Positions 1-7,381 of a stretch of 64,000 bases of DNA are shown here, piece after piece. The notes beneath the pieces are model-generated. The model was not told where the DNA came from, did not search any database, and saw nothing but the letters and a program-made list of their open reading frames with translations. Position numbers and translations under genes: made by a program. The stretch lies in contig CAOJSF010000002.1 in NCBI GenBank assembly GCA_948442695.1, positions 62,001 through 126,000 of the forward strand, given 5' to 3'. Source of the DNA: an uncultured Clostridia bacterium. GTDB taxonomy: Bacteria; Bacillota; Clostridia; Christensenellales; UBA1242. Every line of letters starts with the position of its first letter. Position 1 is the first letter of the stretch.

Positions 1-1
1 T

Positions 2-862
2 ATGTCACAACATATATTTCATAAGGACGAAAATCAAATTACTTTAGACGATTTAGAAAAACTCACAACCCAGCATATTGAAAGATTTATGTCATATTTA
101 TCATATTATGTTATTGAAGAAAAAACTTTTCAAAATAATGAAAGAGCAAAAGCAAGAAAACTTGCCTCTCTCAGATCATTATTCAAATATCTTTTCAATC
201 ATAATCTAATATCAGCAAACGTTGTAAGCAAAATCTCCACCCCAAAATTACATAACAAAGAGATTGTAAGACTTGAAGCAGAAGAAGTAAAAACTCTTTT
301 AAATGTAGTAGAAAATCCCATAGAATTTTCAAAACGACAACAAATTTACAACAAAAACACTTTTGAACGAGACAACGCCATAATCACCCTATTTTTAGGG
401 ACAGGAATAAGAATTTCAGAACTTGTTGGCTTAAATTTAGAAAGTTTTGACTTTTCACAAAATGCCTTTCTTGTAACAAGAAAAGGTGGAAATCAATCAA
501 CTTTATACTTTGCAAACGATGTTGCAATGGCATTAAAAACATGGTTAGAAAAAAGAGCAACTTTAAATCTGCCTGCAGAAGAAAAAGCAATGTTTGTTTC
601 TTTGCAAAACAAGAGAATTTCTTTAAGAGCAGTTGAAGATGTGGTAAAAAAATTTGCTTTGATTGCCTCACCTTTAAAAAAAATATCACCTCATAAATTA
701 AGAAGCACATTTGGCACAAATTTATATAAGCAAACAAATGATATTTATATTGTTGCAGATATCTTAGGACACAAAGATGTCAACACAACAAAAAAACATT
801 ATGCCGCCATAAGCGAAGATATGAGAAAATCTGTTGCTAAAAATGTCAATCTATACAATTAA
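2..862 (+). CDS. Tyrosine recombinase (XerC/XerD/integrase family), 5' end probably outside the window
   Basis: Site-specific DNA recombinase that breaks and rejoins DNA through a tyrosine-DNA link. The catalytic set is complete: Arg137 in GTGIRISEL, Lys161 in TRKGGN, His231 and Arg234 in HKLRSTFGT, His257 in LGHKDVNTT and the nucleophile Tyr267 in KKHYAAI. The first visible residues fall inside what is normally the N-terminal core-binding domain, and the first ATG sits at the window edge, so some tens of residues are probably missing upstream. The 286 visible residues cover nearly all of a usual 295-330 residue enzyme. It is convergent with spoIVB, in the place where spo0A lies in Bacillus. 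It could be a housekeeping Xer protein or a local inversion/integration enzyme; the sequence does not decide. A perfect inverted repeat lies 170 bp downstream. Confidence 0.9.
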   Translation: MSQHIFHKDENQITLDDLEKLTTQHIERFMSYLSYYVIEEKTFQNNERAKARKLASLRSLFKYLFNHNLISANVVSKISTPKLHNKEIVRLEAEEVKTLLNVVENPIEFSKRQQIYNKNTFERDNAIITLFLGTGIRISELVGLNLESFDFSQNAFLVTRKGGNQSTLYFANDVAMALKTWLEKRATLNLPAEEKAMFVSLQNKRISLRAVEDVVKKFALIASPLKKISPHKLRSTFGTNLYKQTNDIYIVADILGHKDVNTTKKHYAAISEDMRKSVAKNVNLYN

Positions 863-903
863 GAATTGCTTAAAGTTTTTTAAAAAATTTTTAATTATTT
901 GTG

Positions 904-1007
904 TATAATATTTCTCAACCTGCATAAGATAATAATGTGAAGGAGATATGCTTCACGTTTACGAGAAGAAGCACGTATATAAAATTGTTATATAGCGCTT
1001 CTTTTTG
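904..1007 (+). ncRNA. Candidate small RNA with own -10 box, SD-bearing hairpin and terminator
   Basis: A perfect TATAAT at 904-909, preceded by TGTG, would start transcription near 916; no good -35 is visible. The predicted RNA holds a 6-bp hairpin (GTGAAG 937-942 with CTTCAC 951-956) whose arm and loop contain AAGGAG, then a terminator (AGAAGC 967-972 with GCTTCT 997-1002, inner stem TATATAA/TTATATA) followed by TTTTT. A 15-codon reading frame starts at the ATG at 948 and stops at 993-995 inside the terminator, but its Shine-Dalgarno spacing is only 2 nt. Alternatively this is just the 3' end of the recombinase transcript. Confidence 0.45.
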
Positions 1008-1033
1008 TTTTGTATTCAATTCGTTATAAAAAT

Positions 1034-1070
1034 ATAACATAATAGTTCATGAACAAATCTATTATGTTAT
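1034..1070. repeat. Perfect 12-bp inverted repeat with central palindrome
   Basis: ATAACATAATAG (1034-1045) and CTATTATGTTAT (1059-1070) are exact reverse complements around a 13-bp spacer that begins with the tail of the 10-bp palindrome GTTCATGAAC. There is no T-run, so it is not a typical terminator. The half-site CTATTATGTTAT recurs exactly at 31750-31761. It may be an operator or a recombination site. The rest of the 863-1205 gap holds only the candidate RNA and the shared terminator. Confidence 0.55.
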
Positions 1071-1145
1071 GAATATATAATTAATACATAATAGTTATAT
1101 AAAAATTTGCATAACTTCAAAACAACATTCTTACTAATTTAAATA

Positions 1146-1173
1146 AAAAGCATTGATCAATATCAATGCTTTT
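1146..1173 (-). terminator. Terminator of spoIVB (bidirectional)
   Basis: A 12-bp perfect stem, AAAAGCATTGAT with ATCAATGCTTTT, and a CAAT loop. It lies 33 bp past the spoIVB stop and can act on both strands. Confidence 0.8.
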
Positions 1174-1205
1174 AAAAATGATTAAACTAATAATTTTAAA
1201 TAATA

Positions 1206-2426
1206 TTATGACGCCAACTGCTCAAGCATCCAGTCACTATAAACACCATACCCTTTCGTTGGATCGGAAACAAACACATGAGTAACCGCACCAACAATCT
1301 TACCATTCTGCATTATAGGTGATCCACTCATACCTTGAACAATGCCTCCAGTCAACTGCAAAAGTCTCTTATCAACAACCTTTATAACAAAACTCTTATC
1401 ATCACATTTTGATTGAAAATTCGCCTTGACAATTTCGATATCATATTCTTCAATTATTCCGCTAACAGAAGAAATTATCTTTGCCTTACCAGGCTTTACA
1501 CTCAATCTTCCACCCAACTTCGCAAGCCTATTTTGATCTACCAAATTCTCATTTTCATCTAAAACGCCATATATTCCCACTTTTGTATTTTTAATAATCT
1601 TTCCCTGTTTATTTTTCTGAACAAACACACATCTCAGTTCGCCAGGATTGTTTTTTTCGCCTTTTTCAATATTTACCAAATTACAACTATAAAGTTCCCC
1701 TTCAATCACCGGCAATATATTTTCATTTTGATTGTTTGTTACGGCATGACCTAGCGCTCCAAATTGCCCATTTTCTTTTTTAACAAAGGTAAGCGTCCCA
1801 ACTCCTGAGACATCATCTCTTACCCATAGCCCCAACTTATTATTTCCAGACTTATCTTTTATAAGTTCTACATCTATTGATTTATCATTGTTGTTTCTTT
1901 GATATTTAACATTAACCCTTTCCTTACAATTTTGCAAAGCAACATCGATATCATCTAAATTTTCTATTTTTACACCATTTATTTCTTTTATTAAATCGCC
2001 ATTCTTAAAAAATTTATTTTTTGTGACTGTAGCCGTTTGAGCATCAACAATAGTATCACTTACAACAACAGCACCTTCTGTTTGCATAGTCAAACCAACC
2101 GGCACACCACCAACATATACTTCCTCTTCTGGCAACAATTTGACCTTAACTTTTTTTACAGGAATAAAACCAAACAGTTTAAAAACAACTTCTGCTTCAT
2201 TTGATTTTTCCTGTCCAGTTTTAACCTCATTTTCTTGCAATTTCACATCAACCATTTGACCAAATATTTTATTTTCATTTACTTCTGCTATTTCATCATA
2301 ACTAACATAAAAATTATCAGTAATTTTGAAGATATTTATCAATTGAAGATTGTTTAAAATTATAAAAAGAACTAGCACCGCAATAAGCAAGACAAAACTT
2401 TTCTTTTTGCTTAATCCATTTCTCAT
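1206..2426 (-). CDS. spoIVB: SpoIVB, sporulation signalling serine protease (peptidase family S55)
   Basis: In the Bacillus model this protease is secreted from the forespore and cleaves SpoIVFA, which frees SpoIVFB to activate pro-sigma-K in the mother cell. The 406-residue protein has an N-terminal membrane anchor (about residues 11-30), a PDZ domain in the middle, and a C-terminal S55 domain with the nucleophile Ser in GMSGSPIMQ near residue 370 and the GAVTHVFVSDP stretch. I chose the ATG at 2426 because GGAGG lies 4 nt upstream; a longer frame to 2519 has no ribosome-binding site and would add a second hydrophobic stretch. It follows recN as in the argR-recN-spoIVB cluster, but recN has its own terminator in between, so spoIVB probably has its own sporulation promoter. 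spo0A, the usual next gene, is absent. Confidence 0.93.
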   Translation of the reverse strand: MRNGLSKKKSFVLLIAVLVLFIILNNLQLINIFKITDNFYVSYDEIAEVNENKIFGQMVDVKLQENEVKTGQEKSNEAEVVFKLFGFIPVKKVKVKLLPEEEVYVGGVPVGLTMQTEGAVVVSDTIVDAQTATVTKNKFFKNGDLIKEINGVKIENLDDIDVALQNCKERVNVKYQRNNNDKSIDVELIKDKSGNNKLGLWVRDDVSGVGTLTFVKKENGQFGALGHAVTNNQNENILPVIEGELYSCNLVNIEKGEKNNPGELRCVFVQKNKQGKIIKNTKVGIYGVLDENENLVDQNRLAKLGGRLSVKPGKAKIISSVSGIIEEYDIEIVKANFQSKCDDKSFVIKVVDKRLLQLTGGIVQGMSGSPIMQNGKIVGAVTHVFVSDPTKGYGVYSDWMLEQLAS

Positions 2427-2516
2427 ATTTCCTCCATCAATTATTATGATTTCTCTTAATAACATCACCTTAAACTCTATCAAAAATTTAAAGAATATAA
2501 AAATTAAACCAGCAAT

Positions 2517-2545
2517 CAAAAAAAAGACTACTTAAATTGTAGTCT
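2517..2545 (-). terminator. Terminator of the argR-recN transcript
   Basis: On the minus strand AGACTAC pairs with GTAGTCT around a 7-nt loop and is followed by a run of T (plus-strand A-run 2517-2524). It sits just past the recN stop and upstream of spoIVB. Confidence 0.8.
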
Positions 2546-2554
2546 CTTCAAATT

Positions 2555-4228
2555 CTATTTTTTTATGCATTTACCTGCCTTACCCCTCATCTCTTCTGCC
2601 TGTTTTAATGCTGTATCAGTTATATCATCGCCAACAACCATTCTTGCTAAATTTATACAAATTTCTTCATCTTTAAGATGTCTCATTTCAGTCACAGTCT
2701 TTTCCGACTCTTCTTTTTTTGAAACATAATAGAAATCATCGCCAAAACTTGCAACTTGAGGAAGATGTGTAATACATATAACTTGTGCATTTTGTGTAAT
2801 GTTGGCAAGTTTTACACCAACTATGTTGCCAGTCTCACCACTTATTCCAGAATCAATTTCATCAAAAACCAAAGTTTGAGCACCGCCTATTGACGCAAAA
2901 ATATTTTTAAACGCAAGCATAAAACGGCTAAGTTCACCACCTGATGCAGTTTTTGATAAAGATTTCACATCTTGACCTTTATTTGCAGAAAATACAAATT
3001 CAACATTATCAAAACCATTCGAAGAAGGCTTATCAAACCTGTTGAACACAATATCAAATCTACTTGATTTCATGCCCAACTGCACAAGTTCTGACATAAC
3101 TTTATCTTTAATAACAGAAGCAATTTCATGCCTTAAAATAGAAAGTTTTTCACACATAGTCAACAAACTTTTGTTTAAACCTTCCTTTTCTTTTTCAAGT
3201 TTTGCAAGTATGACCTCGCTATCAACAATTTCTGAATATTCTTCTTTTGCCTTTTCTAAATATTCAAGAGTTTTTTCTATTGAACCGCCATATTTCTTTA
3301 TTATAGAACGAATCTGATCCCGTCTTCTATCTAAACGTTCAAATTCACGTTCATCAAAATCGGTTGAAGACTTAATATCGACCAAAGTTTCACACACATC
3401 TTCAATTTCATATCTTGCACTCTCAAGCCTAGTTCTACAATCTTCAATTTCATCAAATTCCCCAAAACCAGCCAAAGCACTTGATGACTGCTGAAGTTGA
3501 TCAATGCAGGAGTTTACTCCATCATTTAACAAACTTTCACAAATCGAAATTGCCTCATTAATTTTTTCTGAACTTTGATAAAAATTAATTTTTTCTTTAA
3601 GTTCTTCCTCTTCATCCAACTTTAAATTTGCATCTTCTATTTCATTTACCTGATATTCAAGAAGGGATAACTTTCTTTCTCTTTCAAAACTATCTCCACC
3701 CAGTTTGTCAATTTTATTGATTATTTCACTTAATTTTAAAAAGTTGTCTTTTACTTCATTCTTGACTTTTGATATTTCTTCCCCACCAAACTTATCAATC
3801 ATAGAAAGATGATTTTTTACTTTCAATAGTTCTACGCTTTCATGTTGTGAATAGATATCTACCAAATATCCACCAACTTCCTTCAGCACCGACAAAGTCA
3901 CTGGCATACCATTTATTCTAATGCTAGAACGGCCTTCATTATTAAGAGTTCTTGAAATTCCCAGTTCATCATCTTCATAGCCTAGTTCTGCCAAATTATC
4001 TTTTATTTGTTTTGACAAATTTGTAAAGACAGCATCAACTCTCATTTCTTCTTCGCCATATCTGATTAAAGACTTGTCCGCCTTAGCACCTAAAACAAAA
4101 TTTAAAGCGTCAAATATAATACTTTTGCCAGCACCTGTTTCACCTAAAAGAACATTAAATCTCTCACCAAATTCAATATCAAGGTGTGTAATAAGTGCCA
4201 CATTTTTTATTGATAATGATTGTAACAT
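2555..4228 (-). CDS. recN: RecN, DNA double-strand break repair SMC-like ATPase
   Basis: An early responder to double-strand breaks that tethers DNA ends before RecA-dependent repair. The Walker A motif GETGAGKS is at residues 29-36. The middle is a long coiled coil rich in Glu, Leu and Lys, and the C-terminal head carries the signature ASGGELSRFMLA and Walker B in LVFDEIDSGISG. Length 557 is close to the usual 550-570. The ATG at 4228 has AAGGAG 5 nt upstream. It begins 9 nt after argR, so the two are one operon, as in many Firmicutes. Confidence 0.97.
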   Translation of the reverse strand: MLQSLSIKNVALITHLDIEFGERFNVLLGETGAGKSIIFDALNFVLGAKADKSLIRYGEEEMRVDAVFTNLSKQIKDNLAELGYEDDELGISRTLNNEGRSSIRINGMPVTLSVLKEVGGYLVDIYSQHESVELLKVKNHLSMIDKFGGEEISKVKNEVKDNFLKLSEIINKIDKLGGDSFERERKLSLLEYQVNEIEDANLKLDEEEELKEKINFYQSSEKINEAISICESLLNDGVNSCIDQLQQSSSALAGFGEFDEIEDCRTRLESARYEIEDVCETLVDIKSSTDFDEREFERLDRRRDQIRSIIKKYGGSIEKTLEYLEKAKEEYSEIVDSEVILAKLEKEKEGLNKSLLTMCEKLSILRHEIASVIKDKVMSELVQLGMKSSRFDIVFNRFDKPSSNGFDNVEFVFSANKGQDVKSLSKTASGGELSRFMLAFKNIFASIGGAQTLVFDEIDSGISGETGNIVGVKLANITQNAQVICITHLPQVASFGDDFYYVSKKEESEKTVTEMRHLKDEEICINLARMVVGDDITDTALKQAEEMRGKAGKCIKK

Positions 4229-4237
4229 TCTTTCTCC

Positions 4238-4690
4238 TTATATAAGCATATCATTTAAAGTTACAACAGCCTGACTTGCAAAAGTGGTTGTTGGAAAAAT
4301 AAGCATAACTGTATCATCACCATTGACTGCACCCAAAAGTTCGCTGATGTTGAGTTTATCCACAAAACTAGCAATAGCACCACCCAAACCTTTCATCGTT
4401 TTGACAACAACAAGATTCATGGCAAGTTTAACAGATATTACCGATTCTTTAAAAATAGTTATGTACTTATTTGAAATTACTTGTTCATCAGAACCAACAA
4501 AACAATACTTATATTTCCCAGAACTTGACAATATTTTTGTAAGCCCCAACTCCTTAATATCTCTTGAAATTGTTGCCTGCGTAATCTCAAAATTTGCATT
4601 TTTAAGTTCTCTAGCCAGTTCATCTTGCGTTTCAATTTCTTTGGTTGAAATAATTTCTAAGATTTTCGACTGTCTTGCACTTCTTGCCAT
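4238..4690 (-). CDS. argR: ArgR/AhrC arginine repressor
   Basis: A hexameric, arginine-binding transcription factor that represses arginine synthesis and may activate catabolism. The N-terminal winged helix holds the recognition stretch ITQATISRDIKELGL. The C-terminal oligomerisation domain keeps GAVNGDDTVMLI, whose GDDT contacts arginine. Length 150 matches AhrC. The start has AAGGAG 5 nt upstream. It heads the argR-recN operon; ARG-box-like palindromes overlap its predicted transcription start, which points to autorepression. No arginine biosynthesis gene lies in the window. Confidence 0.96.
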   Translation of the reverse strand: MARSARQSKILEIISTKEIETQDELARELKNANFEITQATISRDIKELGLTKILSSSGKYKYCFVGSDEQVISNKYITIFKESVISVKLAMNLVVVKTMKGLGGAIASFVDKLNISELLGAVNGDDTVMLIFPTTTFASQAVVTLNDMLI

Positions 4691-4755
4691 TTTTTTCTCC
4701 TTAAACGCTATATCTCCCTAAAATAAGGCTCTATAGCGATTATGCATAATTATGT

Positions 4756-4770
4756 ATTCATGAATATTCA
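4756..4770. promoter_or_regulatory. ARG-box-like operator over the argR start site
   Basis: Two interlocking palindromes, ATTCATGAAT (4756-4765) and TGAATATTCA (4761-4770), followed by a further TTCATT. This resembles the ArgR box pattern TGAATA-TATTCA. It lies just downstream of the -10 box, where a bound repressor would block initiation. Confidence 0.6.
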
Positions 4771-4783
4771 TTCATTTTTGATT

Positions 4784-4812
4784 ATTATACATCAAAATTT
4801 ATAATTATGCAA
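4784..4812 (-). promoter_or_regulatory. argR: Sigma-A promoter of argR-recN
   Basis: On the minus strand TTGCAT (plus 4807-4812) is followed after exactly 17 bp by TATAAT (plus 4784-4789). Transcription would start near 4777, inside the operator cluster. Confidence 0.8.
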
Positions 4813-4819
4813 GCGTTTT

Positions 4820-4866
4820 TTGCATATTTATTCATTCATTTTTGATATTTATTGAATAATATGCAA
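4820..4866. promoter_or_regulatory. Second, upstream ARG-box-like inverted repeat
   Basis: TTGCATATTTATTCA (4820-4834) and TGAATAATATGCAA (4853-4866) form an inverted repeat with one extra base on the left. The 13-mer TGAATAATATGCA is repeated at 4903-4915. The left arm begins 8 bp upstream of the argR -35, and may be a second ArgR site allowing looping. Nothing else is seen in the argR-thiI gap except the thiI terminator. Confidence 0.45.
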
Positions 4867-5053
4867 GAATATAAATACGAAATTTATAAAAAACTAAAAT
4901 TTTGAATAATATGCATATATATCTTTTTTTCAATAACTTTCTTCTTTGATAAAATATGACACAACATCAAAGTTTGACACAACATTTTTTATATAAACAA
5001 AATTACATAAATCAAGAAAACCATTAAGCCACACCACCACTCCTAAAACAATT

Positions 5054-5084
5054 AAAAAAAGAGAATGACTAATCCGCCATTCCC
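5054..5084 (-). terminator. Terminator of the pheS-pheT-desulfurase-thiI transcript
   Basis: On the minus strand GGGAATG pairs with CATTCTC (one G-T pair) around a 10-nt loop and is followed by TTTTTTT. It lies 25 bp past the thiI stop. Confidence 0.75.
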
Positions 5085-5108
5085 ATTCAATCTCACATAT
5101 ATTTAATT

Positions 5109-6263
5109 TTAATCTATTTCTATTATTTCTTCCGACTGCAAACATTCATCAACAAGCAGATCTATATTGAGACGCCTTTCCTCTTTTTCACATCGCTCTA
5201 TTGTAGGCTTTATTATAGGATTCTTTGGAAGAAAAACTGTGCAACAATCTTCATAAGGCAATATTGAAGTTTTGTAAGTTCCTATGCTATTTGCTATTTG
5301 CATAATATCTTCTTTATCCATTGCAACACATGGCCTAAAAATAGGTTTTCTTTTCACCACTTCTCCAGTCACTGTCATACTTTGCATTGTCTGACTTGCA
5401 ACTTGCCCCAGACTTTCTCCAGTAATAATCGCACCCAAAGAATTTTCTTCACAAATCCTCTCTGCGACCCTCATCATAATTCTTCTCATCAATGTTATCA
5501 TATACTCTGGCGAGCAATTCATATGAATCGCCTCTTGCACCTTTGTGAACGAAACAACATGAAGTCTTATTTTTCCTACATATGGAGAAATCTCTCTCGC
5601 AAGTGAAATAACTTTTTCTTTTGCAAGTTCTGATGTATAAGGATAACTATGAAAATGCAAAGCATCAAGTTCCATTCCTCTTTTTGCCATCAGATATCCG
5701 GCAACAGGACTATCTATTCCACCTGACAAAAGAAGAAGTCCTTTTCCAGCCGACCCCAAAGGTAAACCGCACTGACACTTGATTGTATCAGTAAAAATAT
5801 ATGCCTTTCCATTCATTCTTATATCAACATTAAATACAAACTGCGGATTATACAAATCTACAGTTGCATTTGGATTGCCTTCCAAAATCACTCCGCCCAG
5901 TTCTTTTGCTAGTTCCATTGACGGGATAGGAAAATTTTTATCAGCACGCTTTACAATGGCTTTAAAAGTTTTTTCACCTAATACAACCGCTTTTGCCTCT
6001 CTATAAATATTTTCTGGAGTCGCTTCCACTTCAATCGCCTTACTCAAACTATAAAGCCCAAAGACCTCTTTTAAAAGTGAAATGATTTTTTCTTCGTCTT
6101 CTTCTTTATAATTAGATATTACATAACGACCAAAGGTATTTGAAAATTTAAACTCTTCTCCAACCAACTTTTTCTTTATATTTGAAATAAGCATATTTTC
6201 AAAGACATTTCTATTATTGCCTTTTAAATACAATTCACCAAATCTCAACAATAAAACTTTCAT
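5109..6263 (-). CDS. thiI: ThiI, tRNA 4-thiouridine synthetase / sulfurtransferase
   Basis: It adenylates tRNA U8 and inserts sulfur to make 4-thiouridine, and can also supply sulfur for thiamine. It has an N-terminal ferredoxin-like/THUMP region (about 1-165) and a PP-loop ATPase with LLLSGGIDSPVAGYLMAKRG starting near residue 178. The late motif PYEDCCTVFLPKNP is typical of the family. At 384 residues it lacks the C-terminal rhodanese domain of the E. coli protein, as is usual in Firmicutes. It overlaps the upstream cysteine desulfurase by 4 nt (ATGA), a pairing known as nifZ-thiI in Bacillus, so that enzyme is the likely sulfur donor. Confidence 0.96.
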   Translation of the reverse strand: MKVLLLRFGELYLKGNNRNVFENMLISNIKKKLVGEEFKFSNTFGRYVISNYKEEDEEKIISLLKEVFGLYSLSKAIEVEATPENIYREAKAVVLGEKTFKAIVKRADKNFPIPSMELAKELGGVILEGNPNATVDLYNPQFVFNVDIRMNGKAYIFTDTIKCQCGLPLGSAGKGLLLLSGGIDSPVAGYLMAKRGMELDALHFHSYPYTSELAKEKVISLAREISPYVGKIRLHVVSFTKVQEAIHMNCSPEYMITLMRRIMMRVAERICEENSLGAIITGESLGQVASQTMQSMTVTGEVVKRKPIFRPCVAMDKEDIMQIANSIGTYKTSILPYEDCCTVFLPKNPIIKPTIERCEKEERRLNIDLLVDECLQSEEIIEID

Positions 6264-7381
6264 AACACCTTCTCCCTAATTTCGTTATAAGTTTCAAGCA
6301 AAATTCTGCCAGCCTTTTCAACTTCTTCAATATTCAAGTCAGCACAAAAAGAAATCCTAATGTGAGACTTGATTTGTTGTTTATTAAACCCCATATTTTC
6401 AAGCACACGATTTCCGGCTTTCTTTGACGAGCAAGCACTGCCAGTCCCAACTATAACACCTTTACCCGCAACAGCCCTCATAAGTGTTTCAGCATTTACA
6501 TCTTCAAACCAAACACTGAAAATATAAGGACTGCCTTCAAAATCATTGACATGAACATGATTATCCTGCGACAGGATTGAAACCATTTTCTCTTTTAAAG
6601 ATTTAACATATTTAAGATTTTTTTCAACATCAATCTTTTCAACTGCCAACCCCATAGCCATAATTCCGCCCACATTTTCTGTCCCAGAGCGAAAACCCTC
6701 TTCTTGACCGCCACCAAAAACAATAGACTTTAGATTGTTGATATTTCGGACATATAACCCGCCAACTCCCTTTGGCCCATGGAATTTATGCGCTGAAAAA
6801 GTATAAAAGTCTGCGTGAACCTTGCTCAGCGAAACATTCAATTTGCAAAATGATTGAACGCCATCAACGTGCAATAGTGCCTTTGGAGAAAGTTTATCTC
6901 TTAAATTTTCAATTTGTTTTAAGTCATTTACCGCCCCAGTCTCATTGCTTATGTGCTCAACCGATATCAAACGAGTTTTATCGTTAAGCAAACTTTCAAG
7001 ATGTTTATAGTCAATCTGGCCATTTTCTTGTAAATTTACAAAATGAACAACAAAACCCATTCTTTCCAGTTCTTTAGCAACATTATAAACACTAGGATGA
7101 CCTCCCATCGAAAAAACATATTCAGTTTTACCATTTCTCCTGCTTCCCATTATAGCAAGATTATTACTCTCTGTTGCTCCGCCAGTAAATATTATATCTC
7201 CTTGCAAAACATCAAGTTTTTTCATTATGCTTCTTCGAACAGAAGCAATGTCTTTTTTAATTTCACCCGCCTCACCATAACCTGCAGAAGGATTGAAAAA
7301 AGAATGGCAGGCATATTTTTTATATAAGTCCACCCCTTCTTCAAACATTTTAGTAGTCGCTGCATTATCAAGATAAATCAT
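6260..7381 (-). CDS. Cysteine desulfurase (NifS/IscS class), partner of ThiI
   Basis: A PLP enzyme that removes sulfur from cysteine and passes it as a persulfide. It starts MIYLDNAATTKM, carries the PLP lysine in FSAHKFHGPKGVGG and the catalytic cysteine in GTGSACSSKKAG, a class I type loop. Length 373 is usual. It overlaps both neighbours by 4 nt (pheT stop and thiI start), which indicates tight translational coupling and a dedicated role in tRNA thiolation, like B. subtilis NifZ. A different, class II type desulfurase lies at 30587-31726. Confidence 0.93.
   Translation of the reverse strand: MIYLDNAATTKMFEEGVDLYKKYACHSFFNPSAGYGEAGEIKKDIASVRRSIMKKLDVLQGDIIFTGGATESNNLAIMGSRRNGKTEYVFSMGGHPSVYNVAKELERMGFVVHFVNLQENGQIDYKHLESLLNDKTRLISVEHISNETGAVNDLKQIENLRDKLSPKALLHVDGVQSFCKLNVSLSKVHADFYTFSAHKFHGPKGVGGLYVRNINNLKSIVFGGGQEEGFRSGTENVGGIMAMGLAVEKIDVEKNLKYVKSLKEKMVSILSQDNHVHVNDFEGSPYIFSVWFEDVNAETLMRAVAGKGVIVGTGSACSSKKAGNRVLENMGFNKQQIKSHIRISFCADLNIEEVEKAGRILLETYNEIREKVL

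Noticed and set aside
1034..1070. Chromosomal dif site for XerCD
   Set aside because: The spacer between inverted arms is 13 bp, longer than the 6-8 bp of dif; kept only as an inverted repeat.
4930..5145. 71-residue minus-strand frame between argR and thiI
   Set aside because: It overlaps the end of thiI, spans the thiI terminator hairpin and has no ribosome-binding site.
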